Below are positions 26,676 through 35,586 of a stretch of DNA of 64,000 bases, in pieces. Below the pieces are notes generated by a model. That model saw nothing but the letters and a program-made list of their open reading frames with translations. It had not been told where the DNA came from and did no database searches. How positions within the stretch are numbered: the first letter of the stretch is position 1; each line of letters starts with the position of its first letter. A program made the translations under genes and the position numbers. The stretch comes from Oscillospiraceae bacterium. Its GTDB lineage: Bacteria > Bacillota > Clostridia > Oscillospirales > CAG-272. Location: positions 86,567-150,566 of the forward strand of contig SVSR01000002.1 of assembly GCA_015064205.1 (NCBI GenBank), read 5' to 3'.

Positions 26676-28334
26676 ATGAAAAAAAGATTACAATGTCTGT
26701 TCTTGACTTTAGTTCTTCTTGCATCCTGCTTTACTGTGGCTTGCTCTGAAGAAGAGAATGTTGACACTATAACTATAAACGACGGCTCAAATAAGAACCC
26801 CGCAACAACTGTTACGATCTGGGGTATCCGAGGCGAAAACACCACAGATGAAGCCGTTGCACTAGTTGAAAAAGAAATGAGTGCATTAACTCAGGCGGAG
26901 TTCAATACAGCACTTGATCTTAATCTCTACACAGAAGACGAGTATATAGCCGCGCTTGAAGAGCGTCTTGACGAGATCGCCGCTCAGAAAAAAGTTGAGC
27001 AGGCAGAAGCAGACCGTTTGGAGGCGATTGCAAAGCTTTATAAGAAAAACAAAGCAGAAGAAGAGTCCGAGACTATACCCGAGGATATTACTTCCATAAA
27101 CGAGATCGGTCTTGTTGAGGTTATCTACCCCGAGCCCGACCCCGCTCAGCTTGACATCTTCTATATCCCCGATTACGACACCTTTGTTAAGTATCAGGCA
27201 GACGGACATCTCAGCGCACTTGATACAGAGCTTTCTTCAACCGGTAAGCTTATGGTTTCGTACATTCATCCGAATATACTGAGTGCCGGTCAGCTTAACA
27301 ATACTACATATGCTATTCTCAACAACAAGCCAATTGGCGAATATACTTACCTGCTCTTAAACCGCGAGCTTCTCGATAAGTATTATTACGATGCTGACGA
27401 TATATCGATCTTCAGCGCGGCTGATGAATTTATAATGGACGTTGCTGCAAACGAGCCCGGTATCGTTCCCGTTCTCGGCGAATTTGATCCTATCGGTGTT
27501 AAGTATTTTTCTCCCGACGGTGAAGAATCTGTTGTTGGTAATATGCTTGCCGCAGGTGCAAAGAAGGGTAAATCGGCATATGCCGTTCCTACCGTTCTCT
27601 TTACAAAAACAAATTACGTTGACCACGTAAGACAGCTTAAGAAGTATCAGTCGCTCGGTTATCTTGGCGACGGAACTGCTGAAATAGGAAAGTTTGCTGT
27701 TGGCGTTATCCGCGGCGATGCTGCAGCTGCTGAAAAATATAAGAATAAGTATGAAGTTAAAATACTTCAGAAGCCTCACGTAGACAACAGCGTTTATGCA
27801 GATATGTTCGCTATTTCTTCCTATACAAAGAATATAACGAGATCAATGGAAGTGCTATGCGCCATTAACACCAACCCCGAGCTTCGTAATATTTTTGCTT
27901 ACGGTGTTCGCGACGTTCATTATACTCTTGATGAAAACGGTGTTGTTAAAAAGCTCAACAACGATTACGATACTCCCCTTGTTTATACGGGCAACATGCT
28001 CATAACTTATCCTCCCGAAGGCTCAACTCCCGACGTTTGGGAAGTATGTAAGGCTCAGAACCTTGAGCTTGTTGACAACCCCTACTTCGGATTCTTCTAT
28101 GAGGATCTCGTTGATGAAAAGCTTGTAAACGAAGTTAAAGAAATAAGCAAAGCTTACTTTGCCGAGCTTGATAACGTTAGTTATTACAATTTCGATGCAT
28201 GGATAGCGAATGCAGCTGAAGAGCTCAGAGCAAATCCCACTATTTCGGAATATACATCATTTGAAAATCAGGACGGCGTTGCGTTCCATTATAACGAATG
28301 GTTCTTCAGACTCTTCCCGGATGCAATGCTTTAA
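26676..28334 (+). CDS. Lipoprotein resembling an extracellular solute-binding protein
   Basis: 552 residues. N-terminal signal with Lys-Arg start, hydrophobic core and a lipobox ending at Cys 24 (FTVAC), so it is anchored outside the membrane. VTIWGIRGE near residue 48 resembles the first strand of ABC solute-binding proteins, and a later PTVLFTKTNYV plus DMFAISSYTKN segment fits the two-lobed fold. Unusually, residues ~85-135 are an E/K/A-rich helical segment inserted between the first strand and the rest. No ABC permease or ATPase is adjacent; the gene is monocistronic between its own promoter and terminator. Ligand unknown; binding-protein identity is likely but not certain. Confidence 0.65.
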   Translation: MKKRLQCLFLTLVLLASCFTVACSEEENVDTITINDGSNKNPATTVTIWGIRGENTTDEAVALVEKEMSALTQAEFNTALDLNLYTEDEYIAALEERLDEIAAQKKVEQAEADRLEAIAKLYKKNKAEEESETIPEDITSINEIGLVEVIYPEPDPAQLDIFYIPDYDTFVKYQADGHLSALDTELSSTGKLMVSYIHPNILSAGQLNNTTYAILNNKPIGEYTYLLLNRELLDKYYYDADDISIFSAADEFIMDVAANEPGIVPVLGEFDPIGVKYFSPDGEESVVGNMLAAGAKKGKSAYAVPTVLFTKTNYVDHVRQLKKYQSLGYLGDGTAEIGKFAVGVIRGDAAAAEKYKNKYEVKILQKPHVDNSVYADMFAISSYTKNITRSMEVLCAINTNPELRNIFAYGVRDVHYTLDENGVVKKLNNDYDTPLVYTGNMLITYPPEGSTPDVWEVCKAQNLELVDNPYFGFFYEDLVDEKLVNEVKEISKAYFAELDNVSYYNFDAWIANAAEELRANPTISEYTSFENQDGVAFHYNEWFFRLFPDAML

Positions 28335-28345
28335 TAAAAATAATA

Positions 28346-28375
28346 CGGCGGTGCTTATTGCACCGCCGCTTTTAT
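28346..28375 (+). terminator. Terminator after the lipoprotein gene
   Basis: CGGCGGTGC (28346-28354), loop TTATT, GCACCGCCG (28360-28368), tail CTTTTATT; 11 bases after the stop codon. Confidence 0.85.
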
Positions 28376-28450
28376 TGCGTTGTGTTGATGGAGGACTCGC
28401 GCCGTTTTATAGATTTCACGCAGCTAGTAGGCTTCGCCCCGCCTAAATCA

Positions 28451-28482
28451 AAAAAGAGCACTGCATTCGCGGTGCTCTTTTT
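28451..28482. terminator. Second hairpin, bidirectional, serving the minus-strand gene at 28491
   Basis: AAAAAGAGCACTGC (28451-28464), loop ATTC, GCGGTGCTCTTTTT (28469-28482), with one wobble pair. Reads as a terminator on both strands; it lies nine bases past the stop of the zinc-ribbon gene. Confidence 0.8.
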
Positions 28483-28490
28483 ATGTCTGA

Positions 28491-28931
28491 TTATTCTGCG
28501 CAGCCGGTGCAGCCTTCGCAATCTTCAGAAGAACATGCGTCTTCTGTAAGATCAAATTTCTTAAGGCATGCAGGGCATGTTACGCTTGAAGGATCGATAG
28601 TTTCGTCAAGATAAACTACTTCAGAACAGTGAGGACACATTACCTCGTAAAATTCTTCATCTTCGTCATAATCTTCGAAATCATCATCGTCATCATAATC
28701 TTCTTCGTCATCATCATACGCAATATCCTCTATTGCGGCAAGGTCTTCGTCGATCTCTTCGATGTATTCATCAAGTGCGTCAACCTCGTCTTCAAGATCG
28801 GCAACTGTAAGCGCCATATCTTCAAGAATATCTGCCATAGACTTGATTATCTTGCCCTCAGGCTTTGTTTCCTCCAGATCGAGTCCTTCTATAAGGCCTT
28901 TGAGATATGCTACCTTTTCTGTAAGTGTCAT
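28491..28931 (-). CDS. Acidic zinc-ribbon protein of the CD1247 N-terminal-domain type
   Basis: 146 residues. The N-terminal ~60 residues (TLTEKVAYLKGLIEGL) match the conserved Clostridial CD1247-type domain as I recall it. Then comes an extreme run of about 20 Asp/Glu (residues ~70-93), a zinc ribbon (CPHC and CPAC about 22 apart) and a short Cys-rich tail with four more Cys. Function unknown; the layout suggests a small nucleic-acid- or protein-binding adaptor. It lies 93 bases after efp with no clear promoter between, so probably read through from efp. Confidence 0.7.
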   Translation of the reverse strand: MTLTEKVAYLKGLIEGLDLEETKPEGKIIKSMADILEDMALTVADLEDEVDALDEYIEEIDEDLAAIEDIAYDDDEEDYDDDDDFEDYDEDEEFYEVMCPHCSEVVYLDETIDPSSVTCPACLKKFDLTEDACSSEDCEGCTGCAE

Positions 28932-29024
28932 ATTCGAAAACCACCTTTCATTTGAGCTTATAGCTTAACTTTTTAAAGCTTTGACCGTTTTTATATTTTT
29001 ATTCAGCAAAGCCTTATATTACAG

Positions 29025-29582
29025 TTATGCTCTTTCGAGATATTCGCCGGTACGTGTATCGATTCTGAGTACGTTACCTATTTCGATAAAGAGCGGAACC
29101 TTGATCTGAGCGCCTGTTTCAAGCGTGCATGGCTTTGTTGCGCCTGTTGCTGTATCGCCCTTGAATCCCGGTTCTGTATCTGTTACTTCAAGCTCTACGA
29201 AAATGGGGGGCTCTACGCTGAATACGTTACCCTTGTAGGAAACTACTGTGCAGTCCATATTTTCCTTAACGAACTTAAAGTTATCGTCAAGCTTGGACGC
29301 TTCAAGCGGAATCTGCTCGAATGTTTCGTTATCCATAAAATAATAAAGCTCGCCGTCGCTGTAGAGATACTGCATCTTCTTTCTTTCAACGATCGCGTTT
29401 TCGAACTTGTCAGTCGGGCTGAAAGTTCTTTCAATTACAGCGCCCGTAATTACGTTTCTGATCTTTGTTCTTACGAAAGCTGCTCCCTTTCCGGGCTTGA
29501 CATGCTGGAATTCAACGACCTGCATTACATTTCCGTCCATGTCAAAAGTTATTCCGTTTTTAAAATCTCCAGCTACTACCAT
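29025..29582 (-). CDS. efp: Elongation factor P
   Basis: 185 residues. Relieves ribosome stalling at polyproline. Domain I has the tip loop [10 protein letters not shown] with the Lys that is the usual modification site; domains II and III are complete, ending [12 protein letters not shown] 29582 follows GGAGG with seven-base spacing. A 20-residue in-frame upstream extension has no such site and is rejected. Confidence 0.96.
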   Translation of the reverse strand: MVVAGDFKNGITFDMDGNVMQVVEFQHVKPGKGAAFVRTKIRNVITGAVIERTFSPTDKFENAIVERKKMQYLYSDGELYYFMDNETFEQIPLEASKLDDNFKFVKENMDCTVVSYKGNVFSVEPPIFVELEVTDTEPGFKGDTATGATKPCTLETGAQIKVPLFIEIGNVLRIDTRTGEYLERA

Positions 29583-29658
29583 GAGTAAACCTCCAATAAT
29601 TTTCGGATAATCTTCATCGCCGCATATTTTGCGCGTGTACATTATTCCATCATCTTAT

Positions 29659-29687
29659 ATTTTATAATAAATTTAGCTATTTTTCAA
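29659..29687 (-). promoter_or_regulatory. Promoter for efp, overlapping an 8-4-8 inverted repeat
   Basis: On the minus strand TTGAAA (29687-29682), 17-base spacer, TAAAAT (29664-29659). A perfect inverted repeat TAGCTATT-TTTC-AATAGCTA (29674-29693) overlaps the -35; it could be an operator or the weak terminator of the upstream nuclease gene. Confidence 0.5.
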
Positions 29688-29764
29688 TAGCTATATTCAA
29701 AAAAAGTGAAAAAACACAAAAAAACACATCATTTTAATGCCAAATAGTATATTTTTTTGTTATT

Positions 29765-30619
29765 TTAGTTAATTTCAAGGCACGATTTATAGTAATTTTT
29801 CATCACTAGCGCATCGTCTGCCATGCTTCCTGCCGACTCGCATATTATTCTCGGCTCAAGTCCCGACTTTGCAATATAGGAGCAAAGCGGCTCATAAGGC
29901 GGCTCAAATCCGATATCGCAAAATCTTACGTGTTTTTTCTCTCCTGCACCCGTATACTCTATTTTAGAAAAATGACAATGAAGAAATCTCGCATATTTAT
30001 CGCCAAGTTTTTCTCCTATAAGCTCAAAGGTACGCTTGTAATCGTCCTCGCACGTGTAGTATCCGCCGGTATTTCTTGAATTGAGATGCCCGAAATCAAC
30101 AACAGGGTAGTATATATCCGCCACCTTGCAGAGTTCTATCACCTCTTCAAGCGTTCCGAGCTGATTTATCTTGCCCATCGTTTCAATACCGAGATGGATA
30201 CTCTCGCCTGTAAACTCTTCTGCCGCACGGTAAAGCGTATCTGATGCAAGCCTCATCGCTTCTTCACGGCTTATTTTTGCGGCACTTCCGGCGTGTATTA
30301 CTATCGTATCTGCGCCGATAAGCCTTGCTACGTGCAGGCTCTTACGTATATAATCAAGGCTTTTGAGCCTTTTTTCAATATCAACTCCCGAAAGCGATAT
30401 AAAATAGGGCGTGTGAAGAGACATTTTTATACCGTTTTCCCTTGCTGCCTGACCTATTTTTTCAAAGGTCTCATCGCTTCCCATTATACCGTTTCCGGCC
30501 TGATATTCGTACGCGTCGAGTCCCTTTTTTACAAGCCAGGCAGGCGCCTGTGTTGTATGCTTATTGCCGTCAGCATAAAAGCTTTCGCTGTTGCCGCCCG
30601 GCCCGAACAATGCGCTCAT
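29765..30619 (-). CDS. Endonuclease IV-like TIM-barrel protein (AP endonuclease family 2)
   Basis: 284 residues, same length as E. coli Nfo. The metal-ligand series is largely visible in order: LHTPYF (His), VIHAGS (His), GIETMGK (Glu), VVDFGHLN (Asp, His), LHCHF (His), KKHVRF (His) and ICESAG (Glu). The Asp-x-His pair of Nfo reads Lys-x-His here, so one ligand may be replaced. Acts on abasic sites if a true Nfo. Sugar-phosphate isomerases share this fold, so I leave out the gene symbol. It overlaps yqeG by four bases (ATGA). Confidence 0.75.
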   Translation of the reverse strand: MSALFGPGGNSESFYADGNKHTTQAPAWLVKKGLDAYEYQAGNGIMGSDETFEKIGQAARENGIKMSLHTPYFISLSGVDIEKRLKSLDYIRKSLHVARLIGADTIVIHAGSAAKISREEAMRLASDTLYRAAEEFTGESIHLGIETMGKINQLGTLEEVIELCKVADIYYPVVDFGHLNSRNTGGYYTCEDDYKRTFELIGEKLGDKYARFLHCHFSKIEYTGAGEKKHVRFCDIGFEPPYEPLCSYIAKSGLEPRIICESAGSMADDALVMKNYYKSCLEIN

Positions 30620-31158
30620 TTGTCTTCTCCTTGTTTTTCTGTATGTATTTTACCCGTTTTTTCAAGCTCACGGTATTTTTTTATCAAAGGCTTTTCAAGA
30701 AGTCTTTTTACCTTGAAAAACAGGGTCGTTTTATCCTTTATTGGCGGTACGAGAAATGCGTGCGCACCGATGTTTCTCGCCGCCCAGACGTCTGTGAATA
30801 TCTGATCTCCGATGCTTGCGGCGTTCTCTGCCTTGACGCCCATGTTATCAAGCGCTCGTCCAAAGCCGTACGGCAAAGGTTTTTTTGCTCTGCTTACAGC
30901 AAAAAATCCAAGCTTTTTGTTAAATTTTTCAACCCGCGCAAGGCTTGAGTTGTTTGACACAAAAGATATCTTTATGCCTGCTTTTTTCATTCCTTCAAGC
31001 CACTTTATGACTGCCTCTGTCGGCTCTTCATCGTCGTACGTTACAAGAGTATTGTCAATATCAAGAAGCAACGCTTCTATGCCGTTTCCTATGAGATATT
31101 CGGGTGTTATCTGACCGAAATTTTCAAATATTCTGTCGGGAATAAGTTTTTTTATCAT
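30616..31158 (-). CDS. yqeG: YqeG-family HAD IIIA phosphatase
   Basis: 180 residues. HAD motif I LLLDIDNTL (both Asp present), motif II SFVSNNSS, motif III KKPLP, motif IV GDQIFTDVWAA: the YqeG arrangement. Related enzymes dephosphorylate phosphatidylglycerophosphate or small phosphates; the substrate of YqeG is not fixed. Usually next to yqeH-aroE in Bacilli; here it is sandwiched between murC (two bases upstream) and the endonuclease IV-like gene (overlap). Confidence 0.88.
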   Translation of the reverse strand: MIKKLIPDRIFENFGQITPEYLIGNGIEALLLDIDNTLVTYDDEEPTEAVIKWLEGMKKAGIKISFVSNNSSLARVEKFNKKLGFFAVSRAKKPLPYGFGRALDNMGVKAENAASIGDQIFTDVWAARNIGAHAFLVPPIKDKTTLFFKVKRLLEKPLIKKYRELEKTGKIHTEKQGEDK

Positions 31159-31160
31159 TT

Positions 31161-32555
31161 TTATTCTTCCTTAAGCATGCCGCAGACTTTGTTTATATCG
31201 CCTGCGCCCATTATTATTACCGTTTCGCCCTCTTTTACGTTTGCCCTGAGGTACATGACAATACCCTCAAAGCTGTCTATATAAACGGAGTTTTCGGTTT
31301 TATCCGCAAGGTCCTTTGAGCTGATGCCCGTTGTATTTGTTTCTCTTGCGGCAAAAATATCTGCAAATATTGTTTTTACTCCCCCAAACGAGCTTGTAAA
31401 CTCATCAAAAAGCTCTGCCGTTCTTGAATAGGTATGCGGTTGATATACGCACCATAACGTTCCTGCCGCAAGCTTTTTTGCACCTTTAAGAGTTGCGCGT
31501 ATCTCGGTGGGGTGATGGGCATAGTCTTCATACATATCGGCCTTGCCTGCGCATATTTTGCCCTTGTACTCCATTCTTCGTGCAGCTCCCGTATATTTTG
31601 CAAGCCCCATTCTGATACTTTCCTCTCCAATACCGCATATATCTGCAACGGCTGCGGCTGCAAGCGCGTTCATTATATTATGCTCGCCCGTTACACAAAG
31701 CTTTATATTCTCAATTGTACCGGCGGGCTTTTTTATGTCAAAAACGGGGTATGCGCCCTCATAACGTATATTTTCAGCCGTGTAGTCAAGCCCTTGACTC
31801 TCTCTGCCGAATTTTACAAGGCGGCCCTTATAGTCTCTGACCGTTTCGCGTACGTTTTCGTCGTCCCAGTTTACAACGGCGCATCCTTCGTCTGCGATAG
31901 ACACAAAACGCGAAAAAGAAGATTTTATCTGGTCAAGATCTTTGAAATAATCGGGGTGATCCATCTCAACATTGAGTACAACTGCTATATTGGGTGTAAA
32001 TGACAAAAATGAATCGCAGTACTCGCAGGCTTCCATGATAAAATGCTCCTTTGAGCCCGTTCTGTACGCTCCGCCCTCAAGCTGATTTAATTTTGCACCG
32101 GATACGACCGTCGGGTCAACACCTGCTTCAAGGAAGACAAGCGAGGTCATCGACGTTGCCGTGCTTTTTCCGTGCATACCCGAGATTCCTATTCTGTTTT
32201 TATGCTTACTCATGATATAGCCGAGATAATCGGCTCTGTATATTATTGGTATAGAATTCTCTCCTGCATACACAAGCTCGGGATTATCATCTCTTATCGC
32301 TGCGGTATATACAACCGCGTCAGCGCCCTTTACATTATCGGCACAATGCTTATAAAACACCTTTACGCCGCACTCTTCAAGCGCTTTTGTTACATCACTT
32401 TCAGTTCTGTCGCTTCCGCTGACGCAAAAGCCGCTTTTTGCCGAAATATGAGCAAGCGAAGACATGCTTACGCCGCCTATACCAATAAAAAATATGTTTT
32501 TTGAATTTTTAAGTATAGACTCGATCTCTTCTCTTGTGTGCATGCACTTATACAT
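31161..32555 (-). CDS. murC: UDP-N-acetylmuramate--L-alanine ligase
   Basis: 464 residues. Adds the first amino acid to the peptidoglycan stem. N-terminal Rossmann FIGIGGVSMSSLAH, ATP loop GMHGKSTATSM (Ser in place of the common Thr after Lys; still a P-loop), NVEMDHPDYF, then the C-terminal domain with YEDYAHHPTEI. ATG 32555 has AAAGG ten bases upstream; a second in-frame ATG follows four codons later. First gene of a three-gene minus-strand operon. Confidence 0.96.
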   Translation of the reverse strand: MYKCMHTREEIESILKNSKNIFFIGIGGVSMSSLAHISAKSGFCVSGSDRTESDVTKALEECGVKVFYKHCADNVKGADAVVYTAAIRDDNPELVYAGENSIPIIYRADYLGYIMSKHKNRIGISGMHGKSTATSMTSLVFLEAGVDPTVVSGAKLNQLEGGAYRTGSKEHFIMEACEYCDSFLSFTPNIAVVLNVEMDHPDYFKDLDQIKSSFSRFVSIADEGCAVVNWDDENVRETVRDYKGRLVKFGRESQGLDYTAENIRYEGAYPVFDIKKPAGTIENIKLCVTGEHNIMNALAAAAVADICGIGEESIRMGLAKYTGAARRMEYKGKICAGKADMYEDYAHHPTEIRATLKGAKKLAAGTLWCVYQPHTYSRTAELFDEFTSSFGGVKTIFADIFAARETNTTGISSKDLADKTENSVYIDSFEGIVMYLRANVKEGETVIIMGAGDINKVCGMLKEE

Positions 32556-32600
32556 TTTGCGCGTACCTTTCTTTGGTTTTTTTCCCGTTTTATATTATAT

Positions 32601-32618
32601 TTTCACACGTTTGTGAAA
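32601..32618. promoter_or_regulatory. Operator-like inverted repeat upstream of murC
   Basis: TTTCACA-CGTT-TGTGAAA, perfect 7-4-7 symmetry, between the divergent genes murC and spoVG and immediately downstream of the predicted murC promoter. Could bind a dimeric regulator or form a leader hairpin. Confidence 0.4.
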
Positions 32619-32638
32619 TACTATTATCGTACTGGTTT

Positions 32639-32667
32639 ATTTTACAGTAAAATTATATGATTTTCAA
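32639..32667 (-). promoter_or_regulatory. Promoter for murC-yqeG-endonuclease IV-like operon
   Basis: On the minus strand TTGAAA (32667-32662), 17-base spacer, TAAAAT (32644-32639). Confidence 0.55.
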
Positions 32668-32771
32668 GTAAAATTCAAAACAATTTTAAAAAAACGTGTA
32701 TTTTTATTTGCATAAACATCATAATTAAACTGTAGAATATATTTGATAAAAACACTTTAACGGAGGCTGTT

Positions 32772-33068
32772 ATGAAAATTACCGACATCAAAGTAAGAAA
32801 GTTATTTGACGACGGTCCTATGAAGGCTGTTGTTTCCGTCACCTTTGACGATCAGTTAGCTGTACATGATATTAAGGTTATAAATGCAAAGGACAAGTTC
32901 TTTATCGTTATGCCCAGCCGCAAAAACCCCGATAATACCTACCGCGATATCGTTCACCCGATAAATTCCTCTTTCAGACTTGAGCTTGAAGATGCGGTTA
33001 TAGACGCCTATAACAGAGAGCTTGCTCTTTATGAAGTCCAGTCTGCAGAAGAGGCATTCAGCGAATAA
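32772..33068 (+). CDS. spoVG: Septation/RNA-binding regulator SpoVG
   Basis: 98 residues starting MKITDIKVRKL, with the FIVMPSRK and YRDIVHPI motifs. SpoVG is a small nucleic-acid-binding protein affecting asymmetric septation in sporulation and many post-transcriptional effects. In Bacillus it is sigma-H dependent; here the AT-rich upstream stretch holds no convincing sigma-H site. Monocistronic, with a strong terminator 13 bases after the stop. Confidence 0.96.
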   Translation: MKITDIKVRKLFDDGPMKAVVSVTFDDQLAVHDIKVINAKDKFFIVMPSRKNPDNTYRDIVHPINSSFRLELEDAVIDAYNRELALYEVQSAEEAFSE

Positions 33069-33081
33069 GATTTGCTATTAC

Positions 33082-33110
33082 AACCGGTCGCAACGACCGG
33101 TTTTTTATTT
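33082..33110 (+). terminator. Terminator of spoVG, overlapping the mnmE stop
   Basis: AACCGGTCG (33082-33090), loop CAA, CGACCGGTT (33094-33102), then a T run. The last bases overlap the 3' end of mnmE on the other strand. Confidence 0.85.
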
Positions 33111-34490
33111 TCCGACACAGAAGCGGCCGAAAATATCGCCAACCACGTCTTCTCCAACACTTCTCGAATCAAGCTCGCCAACAGCGCTCATTGCGTTTTC
33201 TATATCCATTCCCGCAACGTCCTGAGTAAAGCCTGAATACAGCGAATCAAGCGCGCACCCTATAAACTCTTTTGCCTTTCTTATTGCCGTATGCTGACGC
33301 TTGTTTGCTATAACGGCAGACTTGGTGTAGTCTATCTCGCCGCTTATATAAAAGCTTTCTATAAGCTTAAATAATTCTGCCTTTTTATTTTCATGCTTCG
33401 CGCTCATCGCAAAAACGTGCTCAAAGCTTTTATAAAGTATTTTTTTGGTATCATCATTTGCCAAAAGGTCTGTTTTATTGATAATTGCAATTACCTTTTT
33501 GTCTTTACAGTTTTCTTTGATATACTTTATAAGCTCGGTATCTTCATTTTCAAGAGGAGCGCTTGAATCAAAGACTGCTAAAACAAGCTCGGCTGCGCTT
33601 AATTTTTCAAAAGCCCTCTCAACGCCTATTTTTTCAACCGCGTCAAGAGTCTTTCTTATTCCTGCCGTGTCGCAAAGGCGCAGTATTATACGGCCCGTTT
33701 TTACGCTTTCTTCAATAACGTCCCTCGTTGTTCCTGCAATATCGGTTACAATTGCGCGCTCCTCGCCAAGCATCGCGTTTAATAGCGAGCTTTTCCCGGC
33801 GTTAGGCTTTCCGACGATAGCTGTTGTTATACCCTCGCTGACCGCTTTACCCGTTTTATAGCTTTCATCAAGCGATGTCAGCTCCCCCTTTATCTCTTCA
33901 AGAGCGCGCAAAAGCTCTTCGCATGAAACGTCTGTGAGATCCTCGTCGGGATAGTCTATATACGCATACGTGCTTGACACGAGCGAGAGCATTTTTTTGT
34001 AGATCTCGTCTGCTCTTTTAGACAAAACTCCCCTTCTGTGTGAAGAAGCAAGTTTTATCTGTTCCTCAGTTTCGGCATCTATCAGATTCATAACCGATTC
34101 TGCTTCGGTCAGGCTGAGCTTTGAATTAAGAAAGGCTCTCTTTGTAAACTCGCCGGGGCCTGCATAGTCTGCACCCGCAAGTATTATAAGCTCAAGAACA
34201 CTCTGGGATAAAAGTATACCGCCGTGGCAGGATATTTCAACAACGTCCTCGCCCGTATATGATGCAGGCGCTTTGTATACTGTTGCAACTGCGTCGTCAA
34301 TAACTCCTGTTTCCGATACTATATCACCGTATACCGCGCTTCTGACCGTTTGCTTAGAGAGCGCTTTTTTGTTTTTGGGAATAAATACTTTTTCGCAAAC
34401 AGAAATTGCATTTTCTCCCGAAACTCTTATCAGCGCTACCCCCGCGCGTCCAAACGCCGTTGATATCGCCGCAACTGTATTTGTGAGCAT
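33105..34490 (-). CDS. mnmE: tRNA modification GTPase MnmE
   Basis: 461 residues. Works with MnmG to make (carboxymethyl)aminomethyl-U34 in tRNAs. N-terminal tetrahydrofolate-binding domain (TVAAISTAFGRAGVALIRVSG), G domain with GKPNAGKSSLLNAML, DIAGTTRD, NKTDL, and the C-terminal FCVGK with the functional Cys. Its partner gene mnmG, normally next door, is 25 kb away beyond the origin. Confidence 0.97.
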   Translation of the reverse strand: MLTNTVAAISTAFGRAGVALIRVSGENAISVCEKVFIPKNKKALSKQTVRSAVYGDIVSETGVIDDAVATVYKAPASYTGEDVVEISCHGGILLSQSVLELIILAGADYAGPGEFTKRAFLNSKLSLTEAESVMNLIDAETEEQIKLASSHRRGVLSKRADEIYKKMLSLVSSTYAYIDYPDEDLTDVSCEELLRALEEIKGELTSLDESYKTGKAVSEGITTAIVGKPNAGKSSLLNAMLGEERAIVTDIAGTTRDVIEESVKTGRIILRLCDTAGIRKTLDAVEKIGVERAFEKLSAAELVLAVFDSSAPLENEDTELIKYIKENCKDKKVIAIINKTDLLANDDTKKILYKSFEHVFAMSAKHENKKAELFKLIESFYISGEIDYTKSAVIANKRQHTAIRKAKEFIGCALDSLYSGFTQDVAGMDIENAMSAVGELDSRSVGEDVVGDIFGRFCVGK

Positions 34491-34524
34491 TTCAAACTCC
34501 GTTTCTCTGTGACTTTAATATAAC

Positions 34525-34551
34525 AAAGGCTGTTGCCAAGCAACAGCCTTT
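34525..34551 (-). terminator. Hairpin between jag and mnmE
   Basis: AAAGGCTGTTG (34525-34535), loop CCAAG, CAACAGCCTTT (34541-34551): 11-bp stem. On the minus strand it is followed by TTTGTTAT, a modest U tract, so it probably ends part of the rpmH-jag transcript before mnmE. Confidence 0.6.
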
Positions 34552-34603
34552 TTGAAGCTTTATTATTTCTGCGAGCGACTGTTTGATTAGCGCCTTTATT
34601 TAC

Positions 34604-35575
34604 TTATTCTGCAGTTTCTTCACTTTTATCTTTTTCTGCCGCTTTTGCTTCGCCCTGCGCTGCAAGACTTGCCATATGGCTTTCATATTCGGCAAAGCTT
34701 GAAAAACGCTTTGTGGGTTCTCTGAGGTATGCCGTTGACGAATAATCGCTCTCGTCATAATCGTCGATCTCAATCTTCGGCAGCTGCTTCTTTTCGATCT
34801 TGGGAAGAACTACCGATGAGCTTCTCTTTGATGCATATCCGCCCGATTTCTTTCTATCGCCGCGATCGCCTCTGCTTGAGTTTCTTCTGTCATTATCTCT
34901 TTCCATAGATTTCTGAAAGCCCGTTTCTTCAAGGAATATAACTACCTTACGGTTATTTTCAACGCCTATGGAATTTGTTGAAACTCCCTCTATACCCTGT
35001 ACTTCAGAGTGAATTATTCTTCTCTCGTAAGGAAGCATAGGCTCAAGAGTTACGCTTCTCTTATATTTGAGAACCTTTGTTGCCATTCTTCTTGCAAGCA
35101 CTCTGAGAGCCTGCTCTCTCTTTGCTCTGTATCCTGACACGTCAAGGGTTATATTCATGTATTCGCCCTTTTCGCCGTCTTCTTCCTTCTTGTTTACCGC
35201 AAGGTTGACAAGATACTGAAGAGCATCGAGTGTATCGCCGTGATGGCCGATAAGAACTCCGGTTTTATCTCCCTCTATACTGAGATTATATCTGTTCTGA
35301 GATCCTTTTTCAAATTTTACGTCTGCTTCTATTTCCATATGGTCAAGAAGATTTTTAACATAGTTTACTGCAATACCTTCGCCGTTTTTCTTTGATGTGT
35401 AAATTATCTTTATTTTAGCAGGTGCTGCGCCTATTCCGAGAATGCCCTTTTTTTCCTGTTCGATTACTTCATAGCTTACATTTTCTTTTTCAAGACCAAG
35501 CTCCATAAGTCCCGCTTCAAGCGCTTCTTCAACGTTTTTGCCTGTAAAGATCTTTTCGTTTTTCAAAACTTTCAC
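34604..35575 (-). CDS. jag: Jag/KhpB (SpoIIIJ-associated RNA-binding protein)
   Basis: 323 residues: Jag N-terminal domain (EALEAGLMELGLEKENV...KGILGIGAAPAKI), KH domain (LIGHHGDTLDALQYL), R3H domain (RREQAL..., MLPYERRIIHSEVQ), then a charged, disordered tail (RRNSSRGDRGDRKKSGG). Binds RNA with KhpA and affects cell envelope growth. As listed it starts at GTG 35575, which overlaps its own GAGGTG; TTG at 35566 has better spacing and gives the natural start KNEKIFTGK. Downstream of yidC as in most Firmicutes. Confidence 0.93.
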   Translation of the reverse strand: MKVLKNEKIFTGKNVEEALEAGLMELGLEKENVSYEVIEQEKKGILGIGAAPAKIKIIYTSKKNGEGIAVNYVKNLLDHMEIEADVKFEKGSQNRYNLSIEGDKTGVLIGHHGDTLDALQYLVNLAVNKKEEDGEKGEYMNITLDVSGYRAKREQALRVLARRMATKVLKYKRSVTLEPMLPYERRIIHSEVQGIEGVSTNSIGVENNRKVVIFLEETGFQKSMERDNDRRNSSRGDRGDRKKSGGYASKRSSSVVLPKIEKKQLPKIEIDDYDESDYSSTAYLREPTKRFSSFAEYESHMASLAAQGEAKAAEKDKSEETAE

Positions 35576-35586
35576 CTCTTTTACTG

